Shown here piece after piece: positions 49,728 to 61,507 of a DNA stretch of 64,000 nt; within the stretch, counting starts at the first letter, position 1, and every line of letters starts with the position of its first letter. A program made the position numbers and the translations under genes. Source of the DNA: Micromussa lordhowensis (Eukaryota; Cnidaria; Anthozoa; Scleractinia; Lobophylliidae); assembly GCA_964020085.1 (NCBI GenBank), contig OZ026607.1, forward strand, positions 7,054,279 through 7,118,278, given 5' to 3'. Under the pieces are notes generated by a model. That model made no database searches. It saw only the letters and a list, made by a program, of their open reading frames with translations, and was not told the DNA's origin.

Positions 49728-51068
49728 CCGAGAGTTTTCGCGAAATTTCGCGATTATTTTTAACCTTGCGGTCTCGTTTCTAAAAGGATAACCTTCTTTT
49801 GTCTTCCTTATGGCTTATACTTAAGACATTAATTTACATTAATTGCCTGGACAATTTTTGAACATGTTTGTTTAAAGAATAAATGGCGACGATATGAAAG
49901 GGCAACCGAGAAACAAGAAGGAAAATTTTTGGCTTTTTAGCTAAATTAAATTCTTAATAAACCACGAATATGTCTTCTCTTAAAGTCATTGCAAATGGTT
50001 CCTTCTTTTGTCTTTTTACCCCTTTTTAAAATAATTGTAATTCACAGTCACTTTAAATGTTGAACTTGACAATGATGTTTGTTTAACGAAAATTTGAGAA
50101 TTTACAAGAATTTCTACTCGGAGATTTTCGTTGCGTTTACTGAGCACGAAGATATAATTGCCAAAACTAAACAAATGCAGTTTGTTGCTGCATTCTTAGG
50201 CTACACTAATTCTTGTACGGACACGTTATTGTGTATTTTGTTCTTTAAATTTTTCTTTTTGGATAATGCTTTCATAGTTACCACAGTCGTCTGAACAGTT
50301 TTTAATAGTAGGAAATATTTGTCTAGCAAAATATAATGAGTAATTAAAGAAAAAGGTCTTGTTTCTCTATCTCACAGCAATTAATTAAAGGAGGACAGTT
50401 TGTCGTTAGATCCTTAGAGTTTTCGCGAAATTTCACGACTATTTTTAACCTTGCATTCTGGTTTCTGAAAGGATAACCTTCTTTTGTCTTCCTTATGGTT
50501 TATACTTAAATCATCAATTTACATTAATTGCCTCAACAATTTTTGAATGTTTATTTAAAGAATGGCGACGATACAAAAGGGCAAAGGGGAAACAAGAAAG
50601 AAAATTTTGGCTTTTGAGCTAAATTAAATGCTTAACATAACACGAATATTTTTTCTCTCAAAGTCATTACAATTTGTTCCTTTCTTTGTCTTTTTACCTT
50701 TTTTAAAATAAGTTTGATTCATTCATTAACTGTTGAACTTGACAATCATGTTTGTTTAACGAAAATTAAATAACTTAAGAGAATTTCTGCTCGGAGATTT
50801 TCGTTGCATTTACCGAGCCCTAAGTTATAACTGCCAAAACCAAAAATACAGTTTGTTGCTGCATTCTTAGCCCAGACTAATTCTTGTACAGACAAGTTAT
50901 TGTGCAATTCTTTCTTTAAATTTTACTTTTTGGATAATTTCGTAGTTACAACAGTCGTCTGAACAATTTTTAATAGTAGCAAATGTTTGTCTAGCAAAAT
51001 GCAATGAATAATTAACGAAAAAGGTCTTGTTTCTCTATCTCACAGAAATTAATTAAAGGAGGACAGTT
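49728..51068. repeat. ~680-bp tandem duplication
   Basis: Unit 1 (about 49728-50401) and unit 2 (about 50413-51068) start with AGAGTTTTCGCGAAATTTC and end with AATTAATTAAAGGAGGACAG. They are alignable throughout with substitutions and small gaps, offset 685 bp at the left end. No conserved frame: the longest in unit 1 (50079-50294) is not kept open in unit 2 in recognisable form, so the units are not evidently coding. Confidence 0.8.
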
Positions 51069-51589
51069 GGAAAAGTTATATAACTAGTTATATAATAAAA
51101 ATTTTTTATCTGTATATTCGTTCCTCTAGACAAATTTTAAATTTTACGTTTTTTGTTACGTTGAGAAAATTGAACGTTTCGGATGGATGAAAGAATAACG
51201 GTTAACAATAGTCATAATGAAAGTTTATTTAAGGTCGTGCAGTTTAGAAGGGGAGATGACTTTACTGAATAATTGATTAAATGTTGGTCTGCGTCAAGTC
51301 AGAATTCGGCTTTTGATGCTATTTTCGTTCGATAACGACGAAAGGCATCTGTGTAATTAATTATTTTTACACATGAGAAATAATTCACTTATAGCTAAAC
51401 TAGCTAATACACTGCATTTAAGACTATATTTAAGTTCATCATTTTGTATTGTAAGATCGCTCACAGTTTGGCAGAGTGGAGTTAAACTTAGCTATTCCAC
51501 TTCTAATAGTGGAAAGTTCGTCTGATTAAAAATATCAAATTTACTTCTAACTGCTGCAAAATGAATAACAAAGGGCACCCTGTGAAAGC
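51069..51589. other. no gene recognised
   Basis: AT-rich, nothing recognised. Confidence 0.3.
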
Positions 51590-52065
51590 ACGACGGCTTT
51601 CATCTGAATGGTTACAGATAAGGTTTCTGATCTTATCCATAATCTTAAAAGAACCACCTCGTAAGAGCGTAATAAACATTAAAGATCTGCCCAATAGGTT
51701 TTGTTCGAATCGTCACACACTAGGGTTTCATCCTCAGACTGAAAGCTTGTACAGGACAATAAACAGTACCACATGAAAGCACTGCTCAGTAGCTTTCATG
51801 TGAATGGTCACACACTAGGGGTTCATCCACAGACTTAAAAGTTAGAACCACCCTGTAAGGTATAAGAAAAAATACCACAGAAAAGTACTGCTCAATAGCT
51901 TTCATGTGAATGGTCACATACTAGGGGCTCATCCACAGTTTGAAAAGCTATAATCAATAACCAAATGGCACAGCATAATAAACAGTAGCAAATGAAAATG
52001 CTGCTCAGAAGCTTTCATTTGAATGGTCACACACTAGAGATTCATCCTCACACATTAAAGTTAAG
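51590..52065. repeat. ~112-bp tandem repeat array D
   Basis: Four units with starts near 51591 (partial), 51782, 51892 and 52002. They share CTTTCATGTGAATGGTCACA, CACTAGGG and CATCCACAG. In the best unit CACATGAAAGC (51770-51780) and GCTTTCATGTG (51792-51802) form a perfect 11-bp stem with an 11-nt loop. Same family as arrays A and B. Confidence 0.78.
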
Positions 52066-53966
52066 AACACAGTAATTTACCCAAGCTTTGACTCTGGGAG
52101 TAAAAGGACCGAGTATTGTCACCTTGTCTTCACACAAACTTTCAATAAAGGCAGGAAGTTCTTTTTCATTTTAATACTTTGTGAGCTTTGAGAGTAAGAC
52201 CTTGCAGTTTTGAATTTGTCTTTATCTGGTGGAAGATTGAGGTGACTTTGAGAATTCTCATGATGCCCAAATTAAACTGTTCACAAACATTTTTTTCACA
52301 CTTCCTTTATAGTGATAAAAAGTAGTCGTATAATAAGAAACTGTTTAAATCAGTCTTCGATCTAATTGTTGCTGCTACCAATGCTCAATACAGTTGTATT
52401 ATTGCATCCCTACCGTTGAGATATTTTGCGTTGAAATTAGGTTCGTAGAATATGCTGAAATCATTTTTCTACCAATCGCATAAGGACCATTTAGATTTTG
52501 ATCTAACTTTGTTTCCTCATGGTGTTTAAATTACTGAGTTATATCAAAGGCAAAGTGGAATTGAGACTACAATTTAGGTCCCTGTTTGAGTGAACCTCGC
52601 GAAATTTGAAAATGTAAGGAGCGTTTAAAAAAAATGCCGTCGTGTTTCACGTCCTCTAAACAACGCAGAATTTGGCCATTTCTCGTTGTTCTTTTACAGA
52701 GAACAATAAAGAAACCGTTGCCCGTTTTCATTGTGGGCTGCTTAAACACCCTAATTCAAAGTATCGGATCACCACAAACCATTTATTCGGACCTAAGCGA
52801 GTTAGCCCAAGTTGCACTGTTTATTACAAATCAATTTTGAAGAATCAATCCAGTTACAGGAATTTGACCGAACTGAATTCACAAAGTGCTATATTAGATT
52901 TTTGAGTTACAGAGAAATTATTCTACCAACCATTTACTATCGTTAGAGCTATATTTGTTCCAATTTTCCCACAATTCCACGGAACCTCGTCTATCGACTA
53001 AGTAAACATTTCTAACCTATCCTTAGTTTTTTTTAAATTTCAACAAAAATTCCGCTATGACCAGCCTTGAAATGTCAGTGTACTGCACCCCACAAAATTC
53101 AGGTAAATAATCTCCTTGATGTTTTTTCAATACTATCTATGCAATAAATTAAAGCTTCAAATTTGCGCGCGATACTTAACAGTATTCCAATTAGAAGATT
53201 TGCTGTGATCCTGCGTGACTCAATTACACTGTCGATTTGTTTGTATCCATTGTGATAGTGATGGCTATTTGAAATTATGACAAGGTAGTACTGATCAGTC
53301 AGTGAGCAGGCTACAAATCCTAGACAGTGTTTTCTAAAGCAAATCTTTGCCCGATCTTCGCTTTTGCTTAAGTGCCCACAGCAACAAACATGAGGGGATG
53401 GTCTGAGAGCAAAATGCGTCAAACGTTGAAGGTCTCAATCCAAAGTTCGTTTAACCTTGGCGACGTAGTATTTAGTAAATGTGCTAGGTTGCATTTCTTA
53501 AGGAGAATATTATTTTTTACATATTGTAAAGTTTAAGTACAAAATTTGGGGTGAAACATGCGTAAAATGATAATATTCAGTAGTCAAAGTGTGCAGCCCA
53601 TAGTTTTAGAATTGAAAGCTTGAATTTGCCCAGCTTGACCAATTGCTTCGTTCCAAACACCCCCATATTCGACCACTTGCTCTTCTACGTCGATTTTCAG
53701 ATCGTTTCTTTTGAGGTGTTTAATTGTTATGCTCAGGTTATCTGGCAGGATTGTCATAAATGTGCGGCAGCCCCCCCTTCAAACATAACGATTTAATGTC
53801 ATCTAATTTGATCTGAAAGGCGTTAGACTTGTCGAAGTGTGAAAGCCTAATAAACCTGTCCCTCTCAAGTCCATTCAAATCAAAAAGCCCATACAGTCAG
53901 AAGAGAAGTCGCCAGTAGCCTTCACGCAGATTCTATAATTTAACATAGCAAGGGGCGTTTCCCAGG
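52066..53966. other. no gene recognised
   Basis: No gene recognised. Overlapping short frames on both strands at 52567-52905 were examined and not supported. Confidence 0.3.
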
Positions 53967-54132
53967 AAACGGTCATATGCTAAAAAAGATTGGCAAAGTT
54001 ATATCCCTGCACAATTCCTGGTTACCTTAAGACATCGATAACCTAAGTGTTAATAAAACGGTCATATGCTAAAAAATGTTGGCAAGGTTCTATATTCTGG
54101 CTATGTTAAAACATCGATAAATGCATTGTTAC
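53967..54132. repeat. two-unit tandem repeat, ~90 bp
   Basis: Two copies beginning AAACGGTCATATGCTAAAAA (53967 and about 54057), each followed by TTGGCAA and later ACATCGATAA. Diverged and AT-rich. Confidence 0.65.
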
Positions 54133-57100
54133 TAAGAAGTATTTATATATATACATATTTTCATACTTTGTTCTCGAACCTTAAATATCTACGATGACAT
54201 TGAAGTAGAACTGATGAAAGGCGAAAAAGTACGGCTGTCATGTTTAATAATTTGAAAGAAATTCACCTGATGGTGTATAGAAATTAAGAATGATCATTAT
54301 TCAGTTTTTAGCTTATATCTCGTATCAAAATCTTTTTGTATAGCAACCTTGGACCTTGTGAGCATAAAAACGCTCTGCTGGTAAACAATTTTCCCGATAA
54401 CAACGCAAATGCTTAATTGGGATGGTATTAAGTTCCTGTTTTGTAGAGGTAAAAATGGGCCAATTTTCTGTACCTTGGGTATGAGAATTCTACGCGTTTG
54501 GTTAGCGGGGGGTAAGTTTTAAATAAAACTGAAATTGAATACTAAAATAAAGTAGAATGTAATCGACGGATAAAAGCATGCTCGTTTTTCATCAAGACAA
54601 AACTAATACATATATTTATGCAATCAGATAAATATTTTCCAGAAAACAACAAACCGCGGCACTTAGGTATATTGGAAATAGATGGGCATATTGTATAACT
54701 CGCCCCTACGACAAACACATTTGAGCTAAAGGGGAAAAAATGAGTCAAATTTCAAAAATAACAATATAGGTGCATATTTGTTTGATTGATTTTTCGTGAG
54801 ATGCGCCTTTTTCCGTTAGTTTTTCTGTGCGCTTTTTATTTTGTAAATGTGTTTTGCGAACTAAGATTTTTATGAACTAGTTGCTTTTCGTCAACTACTT
54901 GTAAATAGAAAAATAATTATATGTGTGCAGTGAGAAGGGGTTATGATGATTTAACGTTCCTTTTGTCGGGCGGATTAGATTTTTTACTTTAGTTTTATCT
55001 AAAATTTCTGCAGTCACTTATTTTGAAGAATATTTGCAATTTAAAGTTTAGTCAAGTGAAAATTCTAATCTTCGTTTTTGAAATTTTGTCTCCGTTCTTG
55101 TTACTTATTTTTTGTCAACTAAATTTGTAGTTTGGCATCTCGCTGTGAGCTTTCTTTCGAAGTTCATTGCTTTTACTCGATTTTTACTCCCATTTTTGGT
55201 CTATGTTTCGCCAGTTATAGGTGATCGAGTGTTTTTTTTTTCAGCTTTTTTTTATCTTTAAATCAATTTATGCACTCTACATATTGCTATGCTCTACATC
55301 ATTTCTCTGCCAACAAACACATTTTCAGTTAATACGCGAAAAACCTTTTGTGAAAGTGATAATCTCTTTTCGTCGTTCGTAAAAAGTGGAGCATGTCCGT
55401 CACACGTTAATGTTATTGAGTTAAGCATGCTTGTGATAAACCTTAACTACGTTTATGAGACCTTTACAGGTGGACAGGTTTATCTGTAAAAGATATTTTA
55501 ATTCTCTAAGTGCTGATCGCCCTTAGCAGAAGCCTCGTATCCCCGTTTTATGTCCAGCTCATTATCATCAAGGATTTTCTGTATCAGTGAGAAATGTGTC
55601 CCTATTTTGTAGTCTAGGAAAGCAGCGAGCAAATTTCTACCGGTTTCCTTTAAGATGACTCTTTTTAACACTTTCGGAATAATTTTTGTGATCTTTTAAA
55701 ACTAGGTGGCGAATCTATATTTTTTAACAAAATGTGAGCAGTCCAATAGTAATTATTTTTCTTTGCACAATTACTTTGGATTAACTGAACAGGTCGTTGT
55801 CACCTCAACAAAAAATATGTCACCTCCTTGCTTTGCTAATTTGTAGATTGAAACATTTTAATGATACATACAATTGATGCGAGTAGAGTTTTAACGACTC
55901 GCTTTACACACAACACCTTGTCAGTCTTGGGAACTAAGATAAGAGGTTGTAGCATATCTCACTCTCTTAAAAAACAATTAACGTTGGAATATGCTCATCC
56001 TGGCCGATTCTAAATTCACACGAGTTCGACAAATTTTCATTGAAGCCAGTCTGGAAATTTTAATAATTTGATATTATGCATCAAAGGGGTTTGTTGGGTT
56101 GCTCCGGGAACCCATTCAAGTGCTTGGATCCATTGTCTGTTTTGTTGACAAAAGCAGCAGATGTACGGTCCTCTATGGACGGCAAATGGCACGTTGTTTT
56201 TACGCGACCTGCCATTGTGCACGGTAGTTTTGAAGCATTAATTCGACGATTTTTGAGCAAATACAGCTGTATGGGAAAATCAAAGCAGCCCTTCTCGGTA
56301 AAAATAGGGTTGAAACTGTGAATGTTTTCGAACTGACGCCGTGTTTAACTTTTGGAAATTTGTTCGTTTATTCGACACAGATGATTGTCAGTTTTAATTG
56401 GCTTATTTCCGTATTACGTGAAGTAAGATTGCATAAAGTTGTTTTTGTACGAAAGTAAGCCCTGCGCAGTAATTGAAGAATGTGTGTGCTACTTCGTAAG
56501 ACTCGTTCCCTTTCTTTTCCTTTGATGTGTTAAAGGCGCTAAGGATCATGCCGAATGTTTGAGGAGGAAGTGTAGAATTCCGGCCATAACTGCCTTTCTT
56601 GCTGAAGAATTCTGCGCTAAATCAAACAGAGTGGTAAAAGTGACACTGCCGAGGCAATTCTTTGATTTATTTCTCACCCCCTGAATTGAACTACACACAT
56701 TGAATGGAAAACTTGTTAGAGGTTGATTAAAAAGGCCGTTCTTTGTGACTGCTTGGTTATTAAAGTATCAAAGTTACAAACTGAGAAACAATGGTATAGT
56801 TAAATGAGCATGATTGCTCAAACTTTGCAAAAGTGGAAATATAATTATTAAAAATGTGAAATATTCTTCGTGACAGAAGCCTTCGCCATGTACACATTCT
56901 GAATACAAAATCTGAAAGGTCGGCAATTTGGTTTCAATATCTAGCCACAATTGAGCGCTTAAAATACTGTTTGTTCAGGCCACAGATACTCCAAATGAAA
57001 TAGGCCATCCTAGATGCTTAAACAAACAAGTTTGTCTGAATCTATTTCATGCTAATGACAAACTAATTGAAGGACTGGACACTTGATGCTATTCTGACGT

Positions 57101-57233
57101 CTCCACTAAAAGGGGTTTTGTTCAACTTATGGCTTGGACAATATCATTTCAAAAGCGGGAATGTTTAGTTTAGTCAACAAAGCTTCCAGCCAGCGTTGAA
57201 ACAAAATCGTTGGCTAATCACGAGTTAGGGCTC
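54133..57233. other. no gene recognised; upstream region of second SIX gene
   Basis: No gene. The last kilobase before the SIX start is the likely proximal regulatory region. It contains GTTGGCTAATCACG (about 57209), similar to a motif upstream of Six1/2. Confidence 0.3.
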
Positions 57234-57240
57234 TATTTAA
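57234..57240 (+). promoter_or_regulatory. TATA-like box of second SIX gene
   Basis: TATTTAA, 91 bp upstream of the ATG, nearly the same distance as the TATA box of the Six1/2 gene. A transcription start near 57265 would follow. Confidence 0.45.
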
Positions 57241-57330
57241 TACGGACGTGCAAGGCAGATTGTCACATTCGAGGCAACGATCGTCAGAGACACTAGCTAA
57301 GCTGAGGTACATCAAGCGTCCATCAGTAAC

Positions 57331-60300
57331 ATGTTTCCGTGTCCATTTTCTCCAGGTCAGGTAGCCAAAGTGTGCCAGTTTCTTCAAAATAATGGTGAAA
57401 TAGAGCGCCTCTCTCGATTTCTCTGGTCTTTACCCGCGGAAATAGACAACGATGCCAAAACAACCGAGACAATTCTAGTCTCGAAGGCTGTGGTCTATTT
57501 CTACCAAAACAACTTCAAGGAGTTGTACGGCATACTCGAGAGCAACAAGTTCTCTAAAGAGAACCACGAGCGACTTCAGTGTCTGTGGAGGACGGCGCAT
57601 TACATCGAAGCGGAACGGCAGCGCGGTAGACCTTTAGGAGCTGTGGGCAAGTACCGAGTCCGGAGGAAGTTCCCCCTACCACGGACGATTTGGGACGGCG
57701 AAGAGACTACCTACTGCTTCAAAGAGAAGTCGAGGAATATTCTAAATAAGGCGTATACCGAGAATCCATACCCCACTCCTCGAGAGAAGTACGAACTGGC
57801 AAAGATGACCGATCTAACCGTGACACAAGTTAGTAACTGGTTTAAAAACAAGAGGCAGCGCGTTCGGGCAGCGGAAATGCGAAAAGGGTAAGGTTTTGTT
57901 TTTCATTATGCTATTCAAAAATCATGCATTGAAAAAAACGTCACAACTTTTATATTTTGAACTAGAGGGGCGACTTATTTTTACTAATCTGATATGTTAT
58001 ATAAATTTATGGGTTTCGTCGTGCCTGAATTTCAGTGCTGAAGAGTTATGGGAGTATAAATTTATTCCCGGATCAAGGTAAACTAAAACAATACACACAA
58101 GAACTAATGATCCTGTTTATAATTATAAGTTGGGGAAACACGAAGCAGCGTGGTTTCGTTTTGCTCTTCGTCGATGTAAAATGATATTTGACTCGCTCGC
58201 ACACATTTATGTTTTCATATTTCTTGCATTGTGATCTCCGCGCTCACTTTTGTTAGGTTTCTGGAAGAAATTCAGGTAGCGTAGTAAAACTTTTCAAAGC
58301 GAACGTTTGCAGTTGTTACGAAGAGGCAATCGACGGTTTAATTAAACGTACATGAATTAAGGCTGCTAATAGTGGTATCATAAGTTTCAGAGTCATTTTT
58401 AAGGTTTACTTTCGTGTATCGGCGTACGTTCTGTTTTTACGTCCATTATAGCGAGCGCGAAATTAGGACGAAGCCTTTCTCTGTATGCTTGTTTAACAAG
58501 GAATTATTGGTTAAGTTGTTATGTACCATTAACACCTTATTCGACACGATTACTTATTAATAGGCCGCGATTATCACCGGAAATTTTGACAACAAAGAAC
58601 TGTATCAGAAGCCCTACATTACACGACAGGAACTAAGACAAGCGGATTCTACATCTGCTTCGATTCAAACCTTTCAATTGTAAAACCTTTGATCGCGAAA
58701 TCAATGAATAAAACAAGAGGTACGGTTTTTTTTATGAAAACAATTAATTCGCCCTGGGATAAGGACAAGGCGTTTTGCCAGTAATCAATTGTACCAAAGA
58801 AAATTTATCCTTTCACAATGCTGTAAATTTGCTCTTGCGTTTTTCTGAATATTTAATCGTATGCGTTTAGAAAATCGCTAACTGATGAGTTTCAGATTTA
58901 CGATTCACTTCAAATTGATTTTCTGCACAATAGAATTGTTCTCTGTTCAGTTAAGGCCAGAGGAGAGAATTAAAAGTGAAAAATTTCCGAGATGCGTTAA
59001 AAAAAAATTGAGAATTCGAAATTACATCGGCTGAAACGAAAGTGCTTTGCTACAAGTTGTAAGATTGTTTTTGTCAAATGTTTAATGAAGATGTCATTCT
59101 TGACTGTGAAGTCGATTTTTAAGGTAAATTATCATAAAGCTTCATCTACTTAAGCTCAACAACTTGAATTTAGGGGGACTGAAATTTCTGTGAAGACCAA
59201 GACGGCCGTTTTCTTGAGAAAACCTTTTGGTACATATTAAACTCAGCTCAATTTCTTTGCCTGTTGTTTCCAGAAAAAGGAGGATCAAATTTCATATCGA
59301 TGTATAGCGCTGCTGGGTAAACTTGGCTGGTGTTTGTGTGCGGGCAGCAATGTTATCGCTGAATCAATAGCTTTGATACATATGCTTCAATCATTTACCC
59401 GGGCCAAATGGAAAAAAGGTTTTAGTGATGTTTACTTTTCATTTTAAAACCTCGCGGCTATTTATGCACCTGCGCGGTGAAAAACCAACCGAAAATATTA
59501 GCTAATGGGTGAGCCGTCATCAGCACGAGATGTGATACCGATTAATATCAAGACCGGTCAGTCTTCATGTGTTTACAGGCGTATCATAAATCACACACAT
59601 TTACCGACTATCTTGGGAATAACGCTTTGACATTGTCAGTAGTTCTCAAGTTGTTTAAACGACAAGTCATGCCTGATCACTTAACCCATTTGAGTTTCAC
59701 TGATATTCGAAATTATTTATGGTTTTGCTGCTGGCTTTTGGATTTCTTCGAAGCCAGGAAAAGTTATGTATATTACTCGTCTCAAACAGAATTCTAACAA
59801 CGATACTAATCTAGGGCTTGTTATCCTCTAATTTTCAAGCCAAGTGATCCAAATCCATTTTCTCCTCACAATGTCTATACACTGTGCTGTATTCGTGTAA
59901 CGAGAACACAGAAAATCATCAACTTGGATAAATTGTCTTGATTTACCACCAAATTCTCAGAACCAACTTGAAAAGAACTGCCTCGTAATTACTATGGAGA
60001 ACTGATCGTTCAATCTAATCAAGCATTCAGCTTTTGAGACAAAAGAGAGCAATAACCTACCAAAATTGTCTTAAGTTCGTACTTTTGTAGAGTTCTCCTT
60101 ACCAGTGCAATAAAAAGGGACGAGGATCAGTGGAATTTGTATGCTGACTTAATGCAAATCGGTAACCACATATCGTGTGATTTGATTGAGGATCTAAGCG
60201 GTATTAGTTCTTATTTGTTTCCGAAGACCGTAATGGTTTTACTTTCAGGAAACGCTGGTCCAAAATTTGCTCTGCGTGGAATTTGGCTCCAACCTAACAA

Positions 60301-61507
60301 TGACAATCATTTCAATGGACACTATGTACATTCGCAAAAAGCTCATTATTAAACAGATTTCATCGGGGCAGTATTAAAGGCGACATCTGTTTTAACCTTT
60401 GCACTCTAGGTACTTGAATATAAATTGCTACAATCCTGGCCAAAAGGGTTTGGGACACTTCCCTTTGTTCTCGATTTTTTTCGTGGAAACTGCGTTAAAC
60501 CAACAATTTACAGTCATACAAATAGCCTTAAAAAGTTTTCTCCCCCCTCCCCCTGAACAATGTTGAAGTCCTTTGACTGAAGAATATTTGTGACTCCCGA
60601 CAACCAACATTGTTCAGGGGGGGGGGGGGGGGGGATAGATTGAAATGCTTTTTTTATAGAAAAATGAGAAAGTGTCCCAAACGTTTTGGCCAGGATTGTA
60701 GTTTATGGACTAAATAGGCCCGGATCTTCGATGCCACATAAAAGAGTTCCTATTTGTCAGCTAGGCTAGCCCTAAACAATAGTTATTTTGATCTTTTTCA
60801 AATTTTTTCTTTTCTAAATTTAAATTTAGAAAATGTAAATTAAAAAAAAGCTATTTGCTAATGAATTTTCGTTTTAATCGATTTGCTCTATTTTATATCG
60901 TCTTCCGAGATATTTATCTAGTTTATTTATCTTTTTATCTTTATATTATGTTTTGGAGACCAGCGATTACTTATTTTGTTTTCCTTCAAGGCCAACAAGG
61001 CTTATCTAAAGGACCTTAGCCGAAGCACATGCAAAGTTTAAGTAATGATAGTGTAGGTGGTAAATGACTGTTGCTAAGTGTTTTGAGGAAGGCAATAAAT
61101 AAATTTTCAACCGAACGTCTAACTCTGCCATTCGCCATGATTTACCTAGGGGCCTGGAACAAGATGGGATGATGAAGATGAAAGGTCCTGGACGTTCCAT
61201 GATGTTCAGCTACGATGAACTGCGCTCTCACTTTCCTTACCTCATTCCTCAAGCTCCTGTATTACCGACGCCGCAGCCTTCTGTGTCAGCGGCGTATCTG
61301 CAAGAGTTACAGGCGCACGCGCATGCGCAGATTCATCACTCGTATGTGCCACTTCAAACATACCCAGCATACGTTTCGGGAAGTCCTCACCCTCGCACAA
61401 GCACGTGTACAAGCACGCATGTGCAAAGCAGCTCGTTGAGCCTGTCTTCTGAAACGAGCGCTTTCGAACCTATTTACTCTAATCGGCTGGCATACGAAAA
61501 ATTGTAG
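57331..61507 (+). CDS. divergent SIX homeobox factor (Six4/5-like or duplicated Six1/2)
   Basis: Exons 57331-57887 and 61150-61507 with a 3262-bp GT-AG intron of phase 2 give 304 residues. The SIX domain spans about 8-120 and the homeodomain about 125-184, with WFKN at 170-173. [20 protein letters not shown] and RAAE after the homeodomain look Six1/2-like, while [27 protein letters not shown] and LAKMT are closer to Six4/5. It has a two-residue insertion after LWSLP, Lys at homeodomain position 52 (usually Arg) and Val for Asp in QRVR. The intron falls four codons after RAAE, exactly as in the Six1/2 gene. Exon 2 encodes a Pro/His/Ser-rich tail ([20 protein letters not shown]), plausible as an activation region but not recognised. 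Expected role: nuclear DNA-binding regulator, partner of Eya if the SIX domain still binds it. Family certain, subfamily not. Confidence 0.92.
57888..60428. other. intron of second SIX gene, first part
   Basis: AT-rich intron sequence. An open stretch at 59567-59797 follows an acceptor-like TGTTTACAG but lacks a donor and any domain. Not called. Confidence 0.4.
60431..60698. mobile_element. mariner/Tc1-type MITE inside the SIX intron
   Basis: Inverted ends CAATCCTGGCCAAAA and TTTTGGCCAGGATTG, each flanked by TA (60429-60430 and 60699-60700), the duplication of Tc1/mariner elements. The inverted similarity continues inward as GGGACACTT/AAGTGTCCC. An inner hairpin pairs CTGAACAATGTTG with CAACATTGTTCAG and includes a C-run and an 18-base G-run (about 60617). 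Confidence 0.8.

Noticed and set aside
59567..59797. Open frame in the intron of the second SIX gene preceded by an acceptor-like site
   Set aside because: No donor, no domain, and exon 1 and exon 2 already join in phase without it.
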